NCBI GenBank assembly: GCA_034620365.1
Contig: JAQGEQ010000380.1
Location: 4,030,001-4,094,000, forward strand
DNA: 64,000 bases
From: Pegea sp. RAD2-039
Lineage: Eukaryota; Chordata; Thaliacea; Salpida; Salpidae
Direction of reading: 5' to 3'
The position numbers and the translations under genes were made by a program. The notes beneath the pieces are model-generated. The model saw only the letters and a program-made list of their open reading frames with translations. It made no database searches and was not told the origin of the DNA. Of the stretch, positions 21,710-36,000 are shown one piece after another (within the stretch, counting starts at the first letter, position 1; every line of letters begins with the position of its first letter).

Positions 21710-23539
21710 AATTTTAAACAATGTAATTTCTATAAAATTCTTACTACAACTGAAAAACTGTTTAAAACATTTTTAGAAGTTTTTCCCATCATCAATTTCA
21801 CATCTTCGTTCATTATTCAAAAATGATGTTTGTTTAATAGATATCAATTAATAACTGACTTTTAAAACTTTTACTTTAAAACGAATTAAAAACAAGTTTT
21901 ATGCCTAAGATATTGATTATTCAAAACAGCACTTTTCAGCCTATTGGCAAATCCTTTAAGTGTGAAATTAGGGTAGTTTCATCAACTCTTCTAACAGTAT
22001 CTTCACTCCTTCCAAGATTTTAGTGATGAAAGATAAATTTGTGGTTTAATAATTGTCAAATTTGTTGCCATACACTCTGAATATATTTTTGTTTACACTT
22101 TTATCAAATGAGATCATATCAGGTGATTAAAACAAACGTTTTTGGTGGTCGTGATGTCTTGGGCATGTGTAAAGTCTCTTTTACGGTTTCGATATGACAT
22201 TCTAACGTCTTTGAAACTGTAGTTGAGCTCAAAATATAATTAGTAGTAGAAACCACTAAATTATTTAATACTTTTTACGTTTAAAGTTTTTTGGAGAAGT
22301 TTTTGAAAAGCAAAGGCTTTAAGTTAAAGTTTCTGGTTTAAAACTGATACATTTCTTGCTAAAATTTACATTTTTCGATTTAAAAAAAAAGAGGTAAGTT
22401 TGATCATTTCATTTTGTAAATCTTACTTTAGAGGTGGCGCTATTGAGCTTGTTACGTTAAATGTTCAAACTAGTTCATAATCAAGCTAAATGATATGTAT
22501 TAACAAAATATTATTTAATTTTTGTGTAAATTAGTGTGTTCCTCTAAAAATACTGAATTAAAAGCGATTACAAGTCGGAACAAAATAAGCTTTAAGATTT
22601 TGTACTCTCAACATCATGTTTTTAAACTAGATATTAACAGATAATGAAAAAAATGTTGATCTTATTTTTAATAATAAAATAAGATTTACATCTAAACATT
22701 TTTGAGCAACAAGCAAGAGTAATTTCATTTAAGTTAGTTTTTTTTTTCAAAGCAATAATATTTGTATCACTGTGTTAGCGCAGCTGAAAGATTGGGTTTA
22801 TCATTTCTATAAACGAGCTTACAACATTTTTTGTCAAAGTGTTCATGTAAATATAAAACAACATGTTTGCAAAAGTTAGAAAAAATATGAGTATGTCAGA
22901 GAAATCGAAATTTGTGCGAAAAAATCTCTAGATAAAAAGGTTTTGAAAGAAACAAAATCTTGCTTTATGATTCAAAACAGTTACACCCTAATAAATTTCA
23001 TATGTGACTTCAAGAAAAACCTGATTGATAAAGAATGAATGTTTTTCTTCTATTTGTTTTAATTAAGATTGATTGAAAGTAAGATTTTAATTACTTTCTT
23101 TGTTACTTTTCAAGCCGTTGTTAGAAATATAACTGAAAAATCGCCTGCTACCTTTTCACATTACTCAGATAAAGATAATTTATTTTCTACTCTTTTAACT
23201 TCTTACTTGCTTCTTCAAGTTTACACTTAGATTATATGTTTGATAATCAATTTTATACGCTAGTACTTATTTTATCAATCATATTTATTTTTCGATATTA
23301 AAATTTAACTTGTTTATAAATCTTTTTACTAGCTTGGCGGAATTTGTATACTAAATATAAAATTGTAATCAAACTTAACAAAAATTTTTCTTGGGTTCTT
23401 AATGGAAGAACTAAATATTATTAATTTTTACTGCAATTATTTTTAATCTAAATACATCAACATGATAATATTTTTTTGGCTGAACTTTCTAAACTGAAGC
23501 AGTAGATAGAAGGACGTTGACAACCTCCCTGCCAGCGCA

Positions 23540-23672
23540 TTAACTATAGTGGTAAGTAGCAAGCGTTGAACTATCTGTACTCTTTAGATCCACTGCTCGA
23601 GGACACGGCTCAGTGACCTGAAACAGTGACATCGAGGTCAATGAATTGTAGATTTTTTGTCTGGGTTCTTTC
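23540..23672 (+). repeat. Dispersed repeat, copy B
   Basis: Inverted partner of 113-254. The conserved core is at 23611-23642, again flanked by TGACCT and AGGTCA arms. The surrounding island (23500-23790) is the most G+C-rich stretch of the gene-poor tract and may be a larger element of which this is one module. Confidence 0.5.
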
Positions 23673-26600
23673 TTACAGCCTTTGCAAGTTTTCCGGAAAC
23701 AACAAGGCCACTATTTACTCATAGCTAGCAAAGATACTTTCCATGCTCGCTAGGTGGCGTTATATAGTGTAGCATGGCGTATACCTACAGAAATTACTAA
23801 AATATTTCAGCATGAGTTTGCTAACTTGAAATTCATTTCTACAATTTCTGAAAATAAATCTTTGCTATTAAAATTGATTCTAGAAATTGTTTTATAACGG
23901 TTGATAAAAACGCTTTTAAGTTTATCAAATGTTAAATTGTTTATTAGAAAATAATTAAGCTTTTGGGTGGAGTTATTTACTGAAACTTTAAATTAGTTGT
24001 AAAGATCGCACGCTTGGTAAACTTTAGTAAAGTGCTAGTTTAATACTTTTATGAAGTCAAAATCCAATATTAGTAATCATGCAAACGAATTAAAATTTAA
24101 TTAAGTTAGCAACTAACTTATGAACCAAATTTTAGACTTTTAATAAAAAAAACTCTACCGCAAAGATCTCATTGAAAATCTTTTACACTAAAATGGTGTG
24201 TAAACCTAATCAAGCATAAAATTGAAAACATCGAGCTTTAGAATCTGACCTTAAGCAAACATTTAAAGCTAAATTTGAGTTTAGTAAAGATTCACTCCAG
24301 TAACTTTAAAGCAAAACAAATAGAAGTGCATTTTTGATAAGTTAAAAATGGGTAGTTCAAAAAGATATTTACGAAAAAATATATGTTCAAATTTCTCTAT
24401 AATTACATTCAATAACTTCAAATGATTTTCTTATTTTCACACTAAGCCCTGTATTGAAATACTAAATAAATTTACCTGCAGATTTATTTAGCCATATCAA
24501 ATTATTTTTGCATTCGCAAAATGAAATTTATGATTGCCAAAACTCAAAATAAGTTTGTTGACTGCACAGCCTTTGTCAAGTCTAAAGGTTAACACCTCAT
24601 ATTCAAGTTGATCCACTAAATTTTCACCACATATTTGCTGTAAAATTAAAAGGTTTGACTACAAGCAAAATATGGAATTGAGTCTAAATACTAGTGATTG
24701 TATACGCATTTTATATAATATTTTCTCTAATTGAAAACGGTTGCAGTGAAAAACTTGAAGTACAAACTGAATGGTTTTATGACAAGTTGATAACTGTCTA
24801 GTGTTTTTACAAACTGAACCACCATATGATGTTTTAAGCAAGTGCTATTAAGTGATTATTCATTCTGCAGATTTTAAAAATACTTTTGTCGTTATTGGCT
24901 TACTTGTTTATAGCTTAAATTGTTTTATTTGAAAATTACCTGAAGACACAAACACGTCAAAAAAGTCTCTATAAGGTTTGGCAGATCTTTGAAAAAGCTT
25001 TTTTCTAAATTGAAATTTTACTTCTCAGTTCAGGAAATACTACCGAGAAATTTTGAGTATAAGTCTTATAAAAAACTTGATATTTATTTTTGATTGAAAT
25101 TAAAATTACAGTTTCAGCTTTTAAACAAAGTAAAAGTAGCAATGTAAAATTTTCAAATATTTATTATCGTGATCGGAGAAACTGTAAAATTGCAAATTAG
25201 CTTATTTGTTTTATTTACTTTAAATTAAAATCTTTTAAGACCAATATAATTAAAGATTAAAAAAAATTTATTTGTAGTTCATCTTTCACTCAGAAGCTTG
25301 AAAAACGTTATTTCAATCTTTAACCAGATTCTCAATTAAAAAGTAAATAATGTTTTTATTGAAAATTGAAAAACTAAAATTAAAAAACTTAATTCTAAGC
25401 AATTAAGCAAATATTTACATTTGATAAAAATTAATAACCTATAATTCATCGGACAATTTTCTCTAGTTGAATTGGTATTCAAACATTATGGTTAGTTCAA
25501 ATAGTATACATTTTTTCATTCTGATTTATTATCGCCCTCATAAACATCTTTTCATTTTCAAAGTCCTTTCTTTTCGATTTTATTGACTGATGATTCTAAG
25601 ACGCTTTTAATCTTCTAAAGTAATCACTGGACATAAATATTTCCATCTTTTGGATAAGACTCATAGACCAAGTAGAAAACCTTTTGCAAGCACAGATATT
25701 TATAAATTTAGTTTTCAATCTAATTACAAGACTTGCACAACTGTTTCAAGTGAAATGAAAATATATGCAGATAACTAGATAAATTTGAGTTTATCGAAAG
25801 TAATCAGCTTTTAGTATGTCAGAAAACTCAACTTAATATTAATGCTAAGTAATAATTGACCAGCGTAATGTTTTCAAATCTTCAGCTTAATGGCATAATT
25901 TGTTTATAATAAAACTATAACCATTGTAAGAATAGCTTTTAAAGATTTATTGTTCTACTATGAAAATGATGAAAACTTCTCTCATTAAAATAAAACTAAA
26001 CTACTTTAATTTGAAATATTTAAATTAGTTTATATTTTGACATTTGAAGTAATTTAGTATTAAAATTGAGCTTTTATTAGAATATTTTTATGCTTGATTA
26101 AAGATATCAGATTCTCAAGAAACTAGACTAGAATTGATACATGCTCACGTCTAAAAACTTTGTATTTGGTTCTTCCAATAAATAAAACATTTTTAGCAAC
26201 ATTTAAAGTGTATTTGGTTTCAAATTTTGAAACTTTTCTGTCCTCCTTAAAAATTTTTAATGAAAGAATGGCTAAACTTATTGAGCTGTGTTAAAAATAT
26301 TGTTAAAAATTTTTACAAGAGTATTACTTGACTTTATGCAAATACAAATGCTAATAATAGAAAAGTACAAGTTATAAAAAGTTATTTAAAATGATTTTCT
26401 TAAATCAGTTTAGATTATAAAGTTAAAGTTATAAAACATTTAAATACTGCTTGTTAGATATTGGTAAGAATATTTTATATAATTATTGCAATGAATAACA
26501 TGACTAGTGTAACTTTAACTTTCAGAAAGGAGATAGACTGTAGGCTGAAATTGTTCAGCAAAGTGAATTGAATTAAATTTGATGCTTAGTTTTAAGTTAG

Positions 26601-29600
26601 TCTTTAGGCTACATATATATGTCATAAAAGAACATTTAATAGGATTGAAAAAAAAGCTCCAAGTTGAAAAATTCAAATCAGTTTTGTCAGCAAATGTTTT
26701 TGTTTCCAAATTTTTGTGCAAAATTGTGTAATATTTTATGAGAAATTAAAAAAACTAGCGAAAACTGAACTAATACTAGACTTTTAGAAATGTTCTATTA
26801 AAAATGATAAAATCTAGTTTATGTATTTAATAGACTATCTTTAAAATCAATTTATGAAATTAAAATAATCGATTGTAACTACACTATCTGTTGACTGACA
26901 ACTAAACAATATTTTTTATTTAAATTAGAATTTTCTTTTTAAAGTAATCTTTTATTTTGTTTTTCAACACACATTGCTTTCTTAACTGTCAATTTCTTTT
27001 AAGTTTAGTTGTAAATAGATCAACAATTTTAGCTAAATTGAATATTTGTTCAAAATAGTTAAATACAATTTTAAGTTTACAAGGATTTAAAAATAACTTT
27101 ATACATAATTTATAAATATTCAAAGCTTAATACTTATATCTGCACAAACAAATATAAAAGGTTAACTGTGTTAGTATCTAAGTAACAGAAAAACTCTGAT
27201 TTGTTCTGCTTAAAACACACTCAGCTAACCGATAATCCAGGTTTTTAGCACTGTCTAGAATTATAAAAGCTATTAAAATGTTATATAATTGAAAAATGAT
27301 GTCATACTAATCGCAAATTTAAGCAATTTTATTTGGTTTCCGAGCAAGAGAGACATCATTCTTATCAATGCATAGATGTCATTTCAGAACATTTTATTTT
27401 GAATTTTAGATTGATAAAAATGAATAAAGGAATTCATTCTTAGGATTTAAGCCTAAAATCTTGTTACAAAATTAATTGTAGCGAAACCATGAGCTACTTT
27501 TCTTACTACAAAAGCGTTTGAAAAAAAAAACTTTTTCAAAAGTATTTCTTATATAAAAAAGGTTGTAATGGAGATTTGTATAAATTAAAAATAATTTGTT
27601 ATGACAGTTTTCAATTTTAATAAAAATAAATATTAAAGAGTACAGGTCAGTTGGATTCGTTGATTTTGACTTAATTTGAACTTTATTTAATCTTATCATT
27701 TGATAAACAGCACAATTATTGTGAAGTGGAAGCCAACTGCTAAAAGGATCAACTTAAGAAGATTAAATAATTTGCTTAAGATAATTTTTATATTGAAATA
27801 CTTTGTATCATAATTCAAATTTTAAAAACAGGCTTTACTATGCAGTAAAATGACGCTAAAATAATTTTTAGAAAATAATTTGGAACATTTAAAAGATTTT
27901 CTTCTTAAAACTGAATGTCGCTACTGCAAGTTCATATGTGAACAGACAACATATTTCAACATATTTCTTTAACATAATATTGTATGAAATTATGTTTTCA
28001 AATTATTTACACCAAGTATAACAATTATTAAAAGTGCTTTAAGTAGGATTTCTGCTTAAAAATGTTGCATGAAATTTTTATTCTAGTTGCTAAGTTATAA
28101 TTAATTTGATTATAGTTTAGCTTAATAAAAGGTTAAATCAAAAAGTTTACTTCTAATATAATTGACTCAAGGTATTGCTCAGTAATTAATCGTTTGTTGT
28201 TTCTGTTGCTTGATTTTTATAACTAATAACTCAAAAATATAGACTAATTTCAGTTAATTTGCAATTTTTATTTGTATTTTAAACAAAGTAATTATTTAGA
28301 AAACTTTTTTCAAGTCCTAACTGGTTTTATAATAATTACAAATTTGATAATTTTTTTATAGAATCAACTATTGAGATTAAATATGAAATTGAAGCAAAAA
28401 ACTTAAATCAAAATTTTTATGTTTGTTTTTGATTTTTTAATTTTCATATTTATTTCAAAATTGAATTTATCACGTTCTGAAAGCTTTACCAATATTTTCA
28501 AACTTTGTTTCCATCTTTCTTTAAACTATTTTATTTGACTTTTAGCAAGCTGTTAAAGAAGGCGTGTTATGTTTTAAATATGCTTATTACCTAAAATTAA
28601 TTTTGCAATGAATATTTGTTTTATAATAACACTGTTAGTTAAGTTCAAGCCCAAACATAAACATCTTTTTTGAGTCATAAAATAACTTTGAAAAAAATAA
28701 AATTCCAAAGAAACAACTGAATAATAGTCACTTAGTACCAAGTAATTGCTAAATTACATATTGAGTCAGCGTTTCTCGTACAGTTTGAATTTTGTAATTT
28801 CAAACCAAAATTGGTTTTCAAATTTTTTACTTGAAGTTTCTTTTTAGGAAGATATCTTTTTAGATTTACTGTCAAGATATTAAAATTAAGTAATAAGCTT
28901 GTGAACAACTAAGAGTTAGAACTCTTAGAAATGATTAAAGTCAAAAGTCATTATTATCAAACTAGATTAACAATTTCTACTTGAAACACAATTGTTTAGA
29001 AAGTTTTGAATGAAAAAATTACAATTTCATAATAACATATATTGACTCATGTAACTTTTTACAAGAACACAATCAAATGAAGAGTCAAGCTTATTTGATG
29101 ACGTAAATACTTTATGACGTAAAGAAATTTTCGAAAAATTCTTTATTTCTTGGTAGACTACTCATTGACTTAATTGGAAATTAAATTTTTTAGGAAAACC
29201 TTAACTTACTTAATTGTAAGCAGTTGAACTTTTCAACTTGATAAGTGAAATGCGATAACTTCCTTTTTCAATATTAATTGTACTGTAGTACTTCAGTCAT
29301 CTTAATCTTCAATTGTTCAATTAAAAAATTGACAATAGCTGGATTTAGTTGATAGTTTAGTTTTAAAGAGCTAATTTTTTGTCAGATTTATTTGTCAATA
29401 TTATAAAAAAATAGTTAATTTGCGTACTTTTACATTTTACAAAAACTTTTGTGTTTATATATTGCCTGGTTTACATTTTTCTTTGACATTCAACCTATCT
29501 AATCTCTGTTAATCTTTTGCTTACAAAAGAATGTAGAAGTTGCCACAAAATGATCTGATGCCTAATCCTGAAAAGCAAAACATTACTTCTAGAAGGCTTT

Positions 29601-30951
29601 ATTCCCCTAATCTGTAATTATTGGGTCTGTTATGTCTTTGAACCTGTTGTTTGTCAAAATATGTTTTTATTTTACTTGACAGGTGCAGTTTTATTGTAAT
29701 TGAGCAATTTAAGGCTAATTTTCTTGAAGACTATAGGGCGGTATTATCATAAAAGCCAAATACATGACTCTAAAATAACCTTGAGCTTTTATGATGCGTA
29801 TCACTTATTTGTTAAGCTAAATTTAAGCAATGTATTCACGTACCTAGCTATCATCTAGGAGATTTTCTTTTCTTTAAGCACTAAAGTATAAAATAAGGAG
29901 CTAAATACTTGTAAGCTCTTTCAATTACTCTTCTAAACACAAAATTAACAAAAATAAAAGTTTTTATATCGGGCGATAAAGCGATTTTTTAAAGTCAGTT
30001 TAAAAATAAGATTAGATGAAAATCATGACATTATCTATAAAATTATATCTTATTTGTTTGTTAAGTTCTAAAAAAGTAAATTAATGGATGTAATTGTCAA
30101 ATGTTTAACCCTGCAACAATTTATCAAAGGAAATAATAAGGTATCTATCACTAGAAAATCTTAGAGTAATAATTAACGATCTATTTGGTAATGATAAAGT
30201 AATAGCTTTAAATATGTTTCTTTTTTTAACTTTAGATTATAAACAAGAAGCTTGGTTGGTGTGTAATCTAAAATCTGAACTTTTTTACTTCTGTAATGAA
30301 CATACTTTTGTCATTTTATCAAGCAAGAAAAAGTAATAAGTCCCGAAAAGCTTACACCTGCTGTAGAACATTATATTTAGAACTATATTTAGAAAATTTA
30401 ATGGTCAGCATCTTAATTTCAAGATAGTTTTTATTTGTGAGTATTCAAAAAACTTCTGTATTTAATTCAAAAGATTGTTTGTTTTATGACATTTTTCTTC
30501 CTACGTTAAATAACTTTCAATCTAAAAATCACTACACAGCTCAAAGATTTATTTTTTTTTGTGATCTTAGTTTGTTAAGATTAAAAGATGTTTAATTAGA
30601 TAATTTATTTTATTCAACGCACGGTTGCAAGTGAAAGGTTATACAGCTCTTAAAGGGTTTTTATCTGTAATTATTATTTGAAAAGAATTTTAAGTTGTCA
30701 ATTATACTTGACATAGAAATTTATGATGTTACTTAAATTTATTACAAGTAGTTAGAACCTAACCAAAAATGATAGTAATTCAAAATTAACATAAAAAATT
30801 ATTTAACCGAAAGTTTAGTTTCAGAATTTCTAAACGAAGTTTAACTGACAAAGTTTTTTGTTGAGCTTAAAAGCAAACAAATGATAAACACAAAGTAATT
30901 TACACAGCAAATGTTAAATATCGGCAGTATTTAAATAGTGTCTGATGCCAT

Positions 30952-30971
30952 GATCTAATTATAATTAGATC
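30952..30971. repeat. Perfect 20-bp palindrome
   Basis: GATCTAATTATAATTAGATC reads identically on both strands. It lies 155 bp from a second perfect palindrome; both could be chance products of A/T-rich DNA. Confidence 0.8.
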
Positions 30972-31126
30972 TAGTCTATTAAATAGAGTTCAAATAAAAA
31001 TAAAAATAAGTTAGTTTTTAGAGTTTACACTTTTATTTCTTTAAAAATGATTTAAAAAGTCTGTTAGTGTTTTTATTAAACATAGCTTTTAATAAGTGAT
31101 GTTTTTGAAGTAGCATTAGAATATTT

Positions 31127-31148
31127 TTATCATAATATATTATGATAA
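31127..31148. repeat. Perfect 22-bp palindrome
   Basis: Half-site TTATCATAATA followed directly by its inverse. No flanking gene to assign it to. Confidence 0.8.
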
Positions 31149-31998
31149 GCAATAAAAAAGTAATTTCCCAATTAAAAAGATTTTAAAATCGCATTTGGCC
31201 TTAGAATAATGTTCAACTTATAAATCATACAAAAATATTTCATAAAGTCTAGATTTCGTAAAGCTGTTAGGCATAAAAGTTATTAGAGATACTAAAACTT
31301 ATAAAAATAGATTAGATTGAAAAAAAAAACTTCTAAGTAACCTCTTACATATCTGGTTTACTTTAAAATTGAAATCATAAAAGAAATAAAAATTTATTTC
31401 AAAAAGAATTCTAAAAACTCAAAATTCGTTGAAAAAGATTAAGTGCTGAAACCTGATTAAATTTTAATGTGGTTGACAACTTGCAGACATAAATGAGTTT
31501 TAACAAAGATTTCAACGATTAGTAAATCCCATAAACAATTTGGAATGTAAAATATTATTTGAAATTACTTTAAATCATCTAAGTTTGATTATACTTTACA
31601 AGAATGGTGTTGTTATGATTGTCAAAGCAACAAAGCAAACTGGAAGTATTAACAACTGCTTTAATTCTGTTATAGTTAAGGCATATAAATCTAATATTAG
31701 GATAAGGTCACAATTGCTGAGGTTTTCAAACCTGTTTTACCTTTTTTCAATTCTTAAAAGTCGTATAAGGTATAACAGACACTTTATAAATGAAAACTTT
31801 ATAATTCTTTTGGATAATTTTTGTAAAATTTTTTGCAGATTAAATTTTTTGGTATAATTTTGGTATAAATATCGAATATTAAAGAAATTATATCATTGAG
31901 TTATTTTATTATTTATTTCTAAAAAATCTAACCGAAAAAATAAAATAAATCATTCTAAATGTTTAAATGTTAAACACTGTTGTTATTTCTTAGCTATA

Positions 31999-33066
31999 AT
32001 GTTTACGATGTACTTTAAGTTCACTGTAGAATTATTTGTTACAAAAACAAGCTCACTTGAAGCTTCATATTTGGGAGTTCTAAAACTTCAAGTTATACTA
32101 GGTAAGTGTTTTTACAACTTGTAAACCTTACAAATATAAAATATTTTACTTGTCGCATGAATAACCATTTCTAAACCTTTTAATAAACAGAAATAATTCT
32201 AAAACTTTGTACTTATTCAAGTCAAATATTAAAAAGATAATTGAGATGACTTGAGAGTTTAACTTCAAAAACGTCCTAAGTAAATGATTAGGTACTTAAT
32301 TATATTTTTACTAATTGCTATACTGAATTCTCAAACAACATCTGGGCATGTATCAAGTTTTTAAAAGTAAGAAATAATGATGATTATTCTACTAAAAAAA
32401 CTTGAAATGAAAATAAAGTTTTTATTTTTTATCAGGTTTTATTTTTAAACAAAACTCGTTAAAAGATCTGCTAAACAATCTTAATTATTAATAATTGAAT
32501 TTTAACACGAAATTTAGAAAAACGTTATACTCAGCTTTATTTTTTCACCAACTTAAATTCAAATTTTCTATTTAGTTTTTCGGCAAATATTTTTAAACTA
32601 TTCAAACACGTTCTAAATAAACAAAGTTTTCAGCCATCTTTACCAAAATTTAATAGAACATCTTTTTTTGAAAATGTTATCTGATGAAACTTCTTAAAAT
32701 CGCTTTTTATTTCTTTGTATAATAATATGATAATTTATATTGCAAAAAACGTTGTTAAATAAGCTTTTTTAGAAATTGTTTATCGATTCAAAACAAACTT
32801 TTCTTCTGTAATCTCACACTAATAAGTGAGGTGAATAAGAAAGTTTTTTGTAGCAAACATGCTTGAAATTGAATTTGATATAAACTTGGTTTCTACTTAG
32901 CTTATAGTAAAAACTTTCAAAGAATTTTTTTGTGATTTTAGCAAATATTTCATAGCTTTCATCAGTTTAACGACTTATCTAATTTATTTTTGTTTAAATT
33001 ACAGATTGGTTGTTAAAACAAACGATCAATCATTTGAGTTTTTTAATATTGGACACATTTCATTAG
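31999..33066 (+). CDS. Candidate two-exon small protein
   Basis: Exon 1 31999-32101 (34 codons plus 1 nt) is bracketed by the acceptor TGTTATTTCTTAG, five bases before the ATG, and a consensus donor GTAAGT. Exon 2 33005-33066 follows the acceptor TTTAAATTACAG and continues the frame (phase 1) to a stop, giving 54 aa: MFTMYFKFTVELFVTK.. then DWLLKQTINHLSFLILDTFH. No homologue or motif. Either a short gene or part of a non-coding transcript; the intron of about 900 bp is unverified. Confidence 0.35.
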
Positions 33067-36000
33067 ATAATTCTTATATGTAGAACCTATAAGAAGGTAG
33101 TTAAAGGAATTTCGAGTATTTTTTCAATGAGTAAAAGTTACTTATTTACACATTCTGAGTTAGATAAGAAGTTTTTAAAAGTTATTTAGTGCGCTACAAA
33201 CTAAATAAGTTATGTTTGATTTAAAAGATAACTTATTTGAAAAATTAAGAAGTATTGCTTGAAGAAACTTAAATCTAGAAGTTTTGTTTTGGGTGTATAG
33301 ATTACAAATACCAAATCTTTAAAAGTATTTCTGTATTTCTGTTAAACTGAACAAAATTATTGTTAATTTAGATAAACATATATATAACTTCATCTATTTA
33401 TTTTTTACATTATTTGCAAGAAATGGTGCTTGAACAAAACACCTGTCGTTAACATCTACTAATTTATTAGAATCAAAAATTCTGATTTCAAAAATACTTA
33501 TTTATTTTTAATTTATTTATTATATATATTAAAAATTATAATTAATAAATGAATGGTGATATTTATTTTTATTATTAACTTTCATTACTTTTTTAATTTT
33601 AGTTAAGAATTTGCTAACTTTTAAATAACAAATTTGAAAATTATTCATTTTAAAACTATAATATTTTAAAGTTAGATATAATTAGACCTTATATATTATT
33701 TCTGCAAAGAAAATTTGCAAAAGAAGAAGGGCTTAATCAAAGATATTTCTATCAGTTTGTAACAGACACTTCATTAGCTTGATATACAATTTTTTTTGGT
33801 TTACATCTAACTGACTGCCTAAAATAATTTTTTGCTAGCTGATTATGAAGTTTTGCAAATAACTTGAAACCCATCATTTATATATCAATAGTTTAATTTA
33901 TTATTCAATTATCGATTTTGATTTTAAGATAACAACTTTTTTAAACTTTTACAAAACAACTTAATAAGCATGAAATTGCTCAAATTTGTTTAAAAAAATA
34001 AACTTTTCAACATGAGTGTTTAATAACTTAAACAGTTAAATACAAAGTTTTTTAAATGTTTTTGTGCTTTTACAATTCGTTTAATGCTTGTTTAAATAAA
34101 TAATTTTTATATTAATAAATTTGGAAAGTAGTTTTCTAACTAGGGCTTCTAATTTTCATTAAAAAAGTTAAATAATATTCAATGCTATAATTAACTATTC
34201 AAAGATGATTATTTTTGCAAAGATTCGTTAAAGATTTCAAACTAATTTAAAGGTTAGAAGTTAAAACTCAATGTGTTGAAACACACACACAATTCAAGTA
34301 ATCTTCTTTGAATCTATTAGTCCTAGTAACTATTTGCTATAAAGTCAAACTTGAATCTATATAGATATATTATGATCACATATTTGAATTTTCAGCCCTA
34401 AGATTTCTTCTTAACATTGTAAGCATCACTTTATAAATAGTAAATGCCACTAAATATATCTGATGGTAGTAACAGTCTGTCAGCAGACAGTTGGTGTTTG
34501 CTTTATATCCATGTTGACAAAGATTGAAATAACCAAATATAATTTTTTTAGGGTATAACTTTAAAAACATAACTTTAATATCAGTTAAAGAAGTATCATA
34601 ATAAGCCGGCCTGTTTGCTGTTGACAAACTATTTTTTAAGTAATAAGATACATAAAGATAAATAAAAGGCGAAAGCAAGTTAAATTAGTTTCGAATTTTT
34701 TCTTTAGTTGGCCCATCTTGTTGCTTGATTTTACTTTAAAGCTGTTTTTTTCTTAAAAATATTTTTGTTTTTCAATTAAAACTTATATCGGATTGTGTTA
34801 TCAAAAACTTTACACTGAAATATTGCATGTAAATAAATACTGAAAAATTTATAGGTAAACTTTTCCATATTCTAATAAAAAGATGCCTGTTTGTTATATA
34901 GCTTTCTGTTATTCTAATGAATATTTGTCTCAACAATTTAATTGTGCTTAAAGCTCTAATTTGATATTATAAATTGACAAACAATTAATGAGCTAATTGG
35001 ATATAATTACATGTTTAAAAAATCTTAATTAGTTTTGAAATAAACATTAATAATGTTTTTTTTTCAACTTTTGTAATTGATTACTTACTAACAACAAGTG
35101 TTTTTGAAAAAATAAAACTTTTCTTTAAATGATGTTGAACAAATGGTCAAGTAATCGTTAAGATGCTGTAAGTGATTAGAAATTCCAGTGAAAATTACTA
35201 TTTCATAAATTATTTTTGTTAAAATTGTAATAAATTTCTAAATAAATAATTTTTCATTAAGTTGTAAACTAATAATTAGGTTCTTAACTAAAAAAAATTT
35301 TAATATCAAATAATAAAATTTAAAACATAAATACGTAATTTAAAAGTTTAAAAAAAATAATAAGCTATACTTTCATGAAATATTAATTCATTGGCTGGTT
35401 TGTTGGTTTTACATTCCTCAAAGGTGATGTAATATACATGTACAGAACTAGTATTTAAAATATAAGAGAAATGATAGCTAAAAAGGCCTGGCATTTTATG
35501 CTTAAGCTTACTATATCCATAGACGCAAGATACTCGTAATACTTTGTTTCATAATGACTGGTACTTTATCTAACTACCATCACTAAACAACATATGTTTC
35601 GTTTCTTTCAACAAGCCGTTATAAAACCTTAATGTATAAATTTATTTTTCAACAATTTTACTTTAGTGAACTTTTAACTTTCATTTTAGCATTATCCAAT
35701 GACATAACTTTCTAAAAAGCATAAATTATTGTTAAACGTTATCTTTTGTTTTAAAAAATAGATACTTTTGTGATTTTCTCAGTATTATAATTGAGTAAAT
35801 TTCACTCTATCTGAAAAGATATAATTAGAGAGCAATATATGTTCTCTAATTATTCTTATCTAATATATGTATTATTTAGAAATAAATAAATCTAATAAAT
35901 ATATTTTTGACAATGTTATAGCAGTTTTATATAACGTCGATCATAGAGCATAACAATTTTTTTAAATTCTCTAAAACTTATATTTTAAAAGCATTTAACA

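Larger units (their letters stand above)
21710..31998. other. Ten-kilobase gene-poor tract
   Basis: Monotonous A/T-rich sequence with one G+C-richer island (23500-23790, containing repeat copy B). Open frames at 24659-24841, 26515-26721, 27472-27699 and 31540-31857 lack homology and splice support. I see no convincing gene; small multi-exon genes like the one just upstream could still be missed. Confidence 0.4.

Noticed and set aside
24659..24841. 60-codon minus-strand frame with several cysteines
   Set aside because: TTG start and only a weak acceptor (poor pyrimidine tract); no homology and no partner exon.
26515..27699. Two minus-strand frames of 68 and 75 codons
   Set aside because: The first begins with TTG and the second is low-complexity Ile/Phe/Lys-rich; neither has splice or homology support.
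31540..31857. 105-codon plus-strand open frame
   Set aside because: It opens with TTG (first ATG only 26 codons in), has a hydrophobic Ile/Leu/Asn-rich chance composition, no motif and no supporting splice or poly(A) arrangement.
34376..34678. 100-codon minus-strand open frame
   Set aside because: It starts with TTG, the first in-frame ATG lies far inside, and no domain or splice context supports it.
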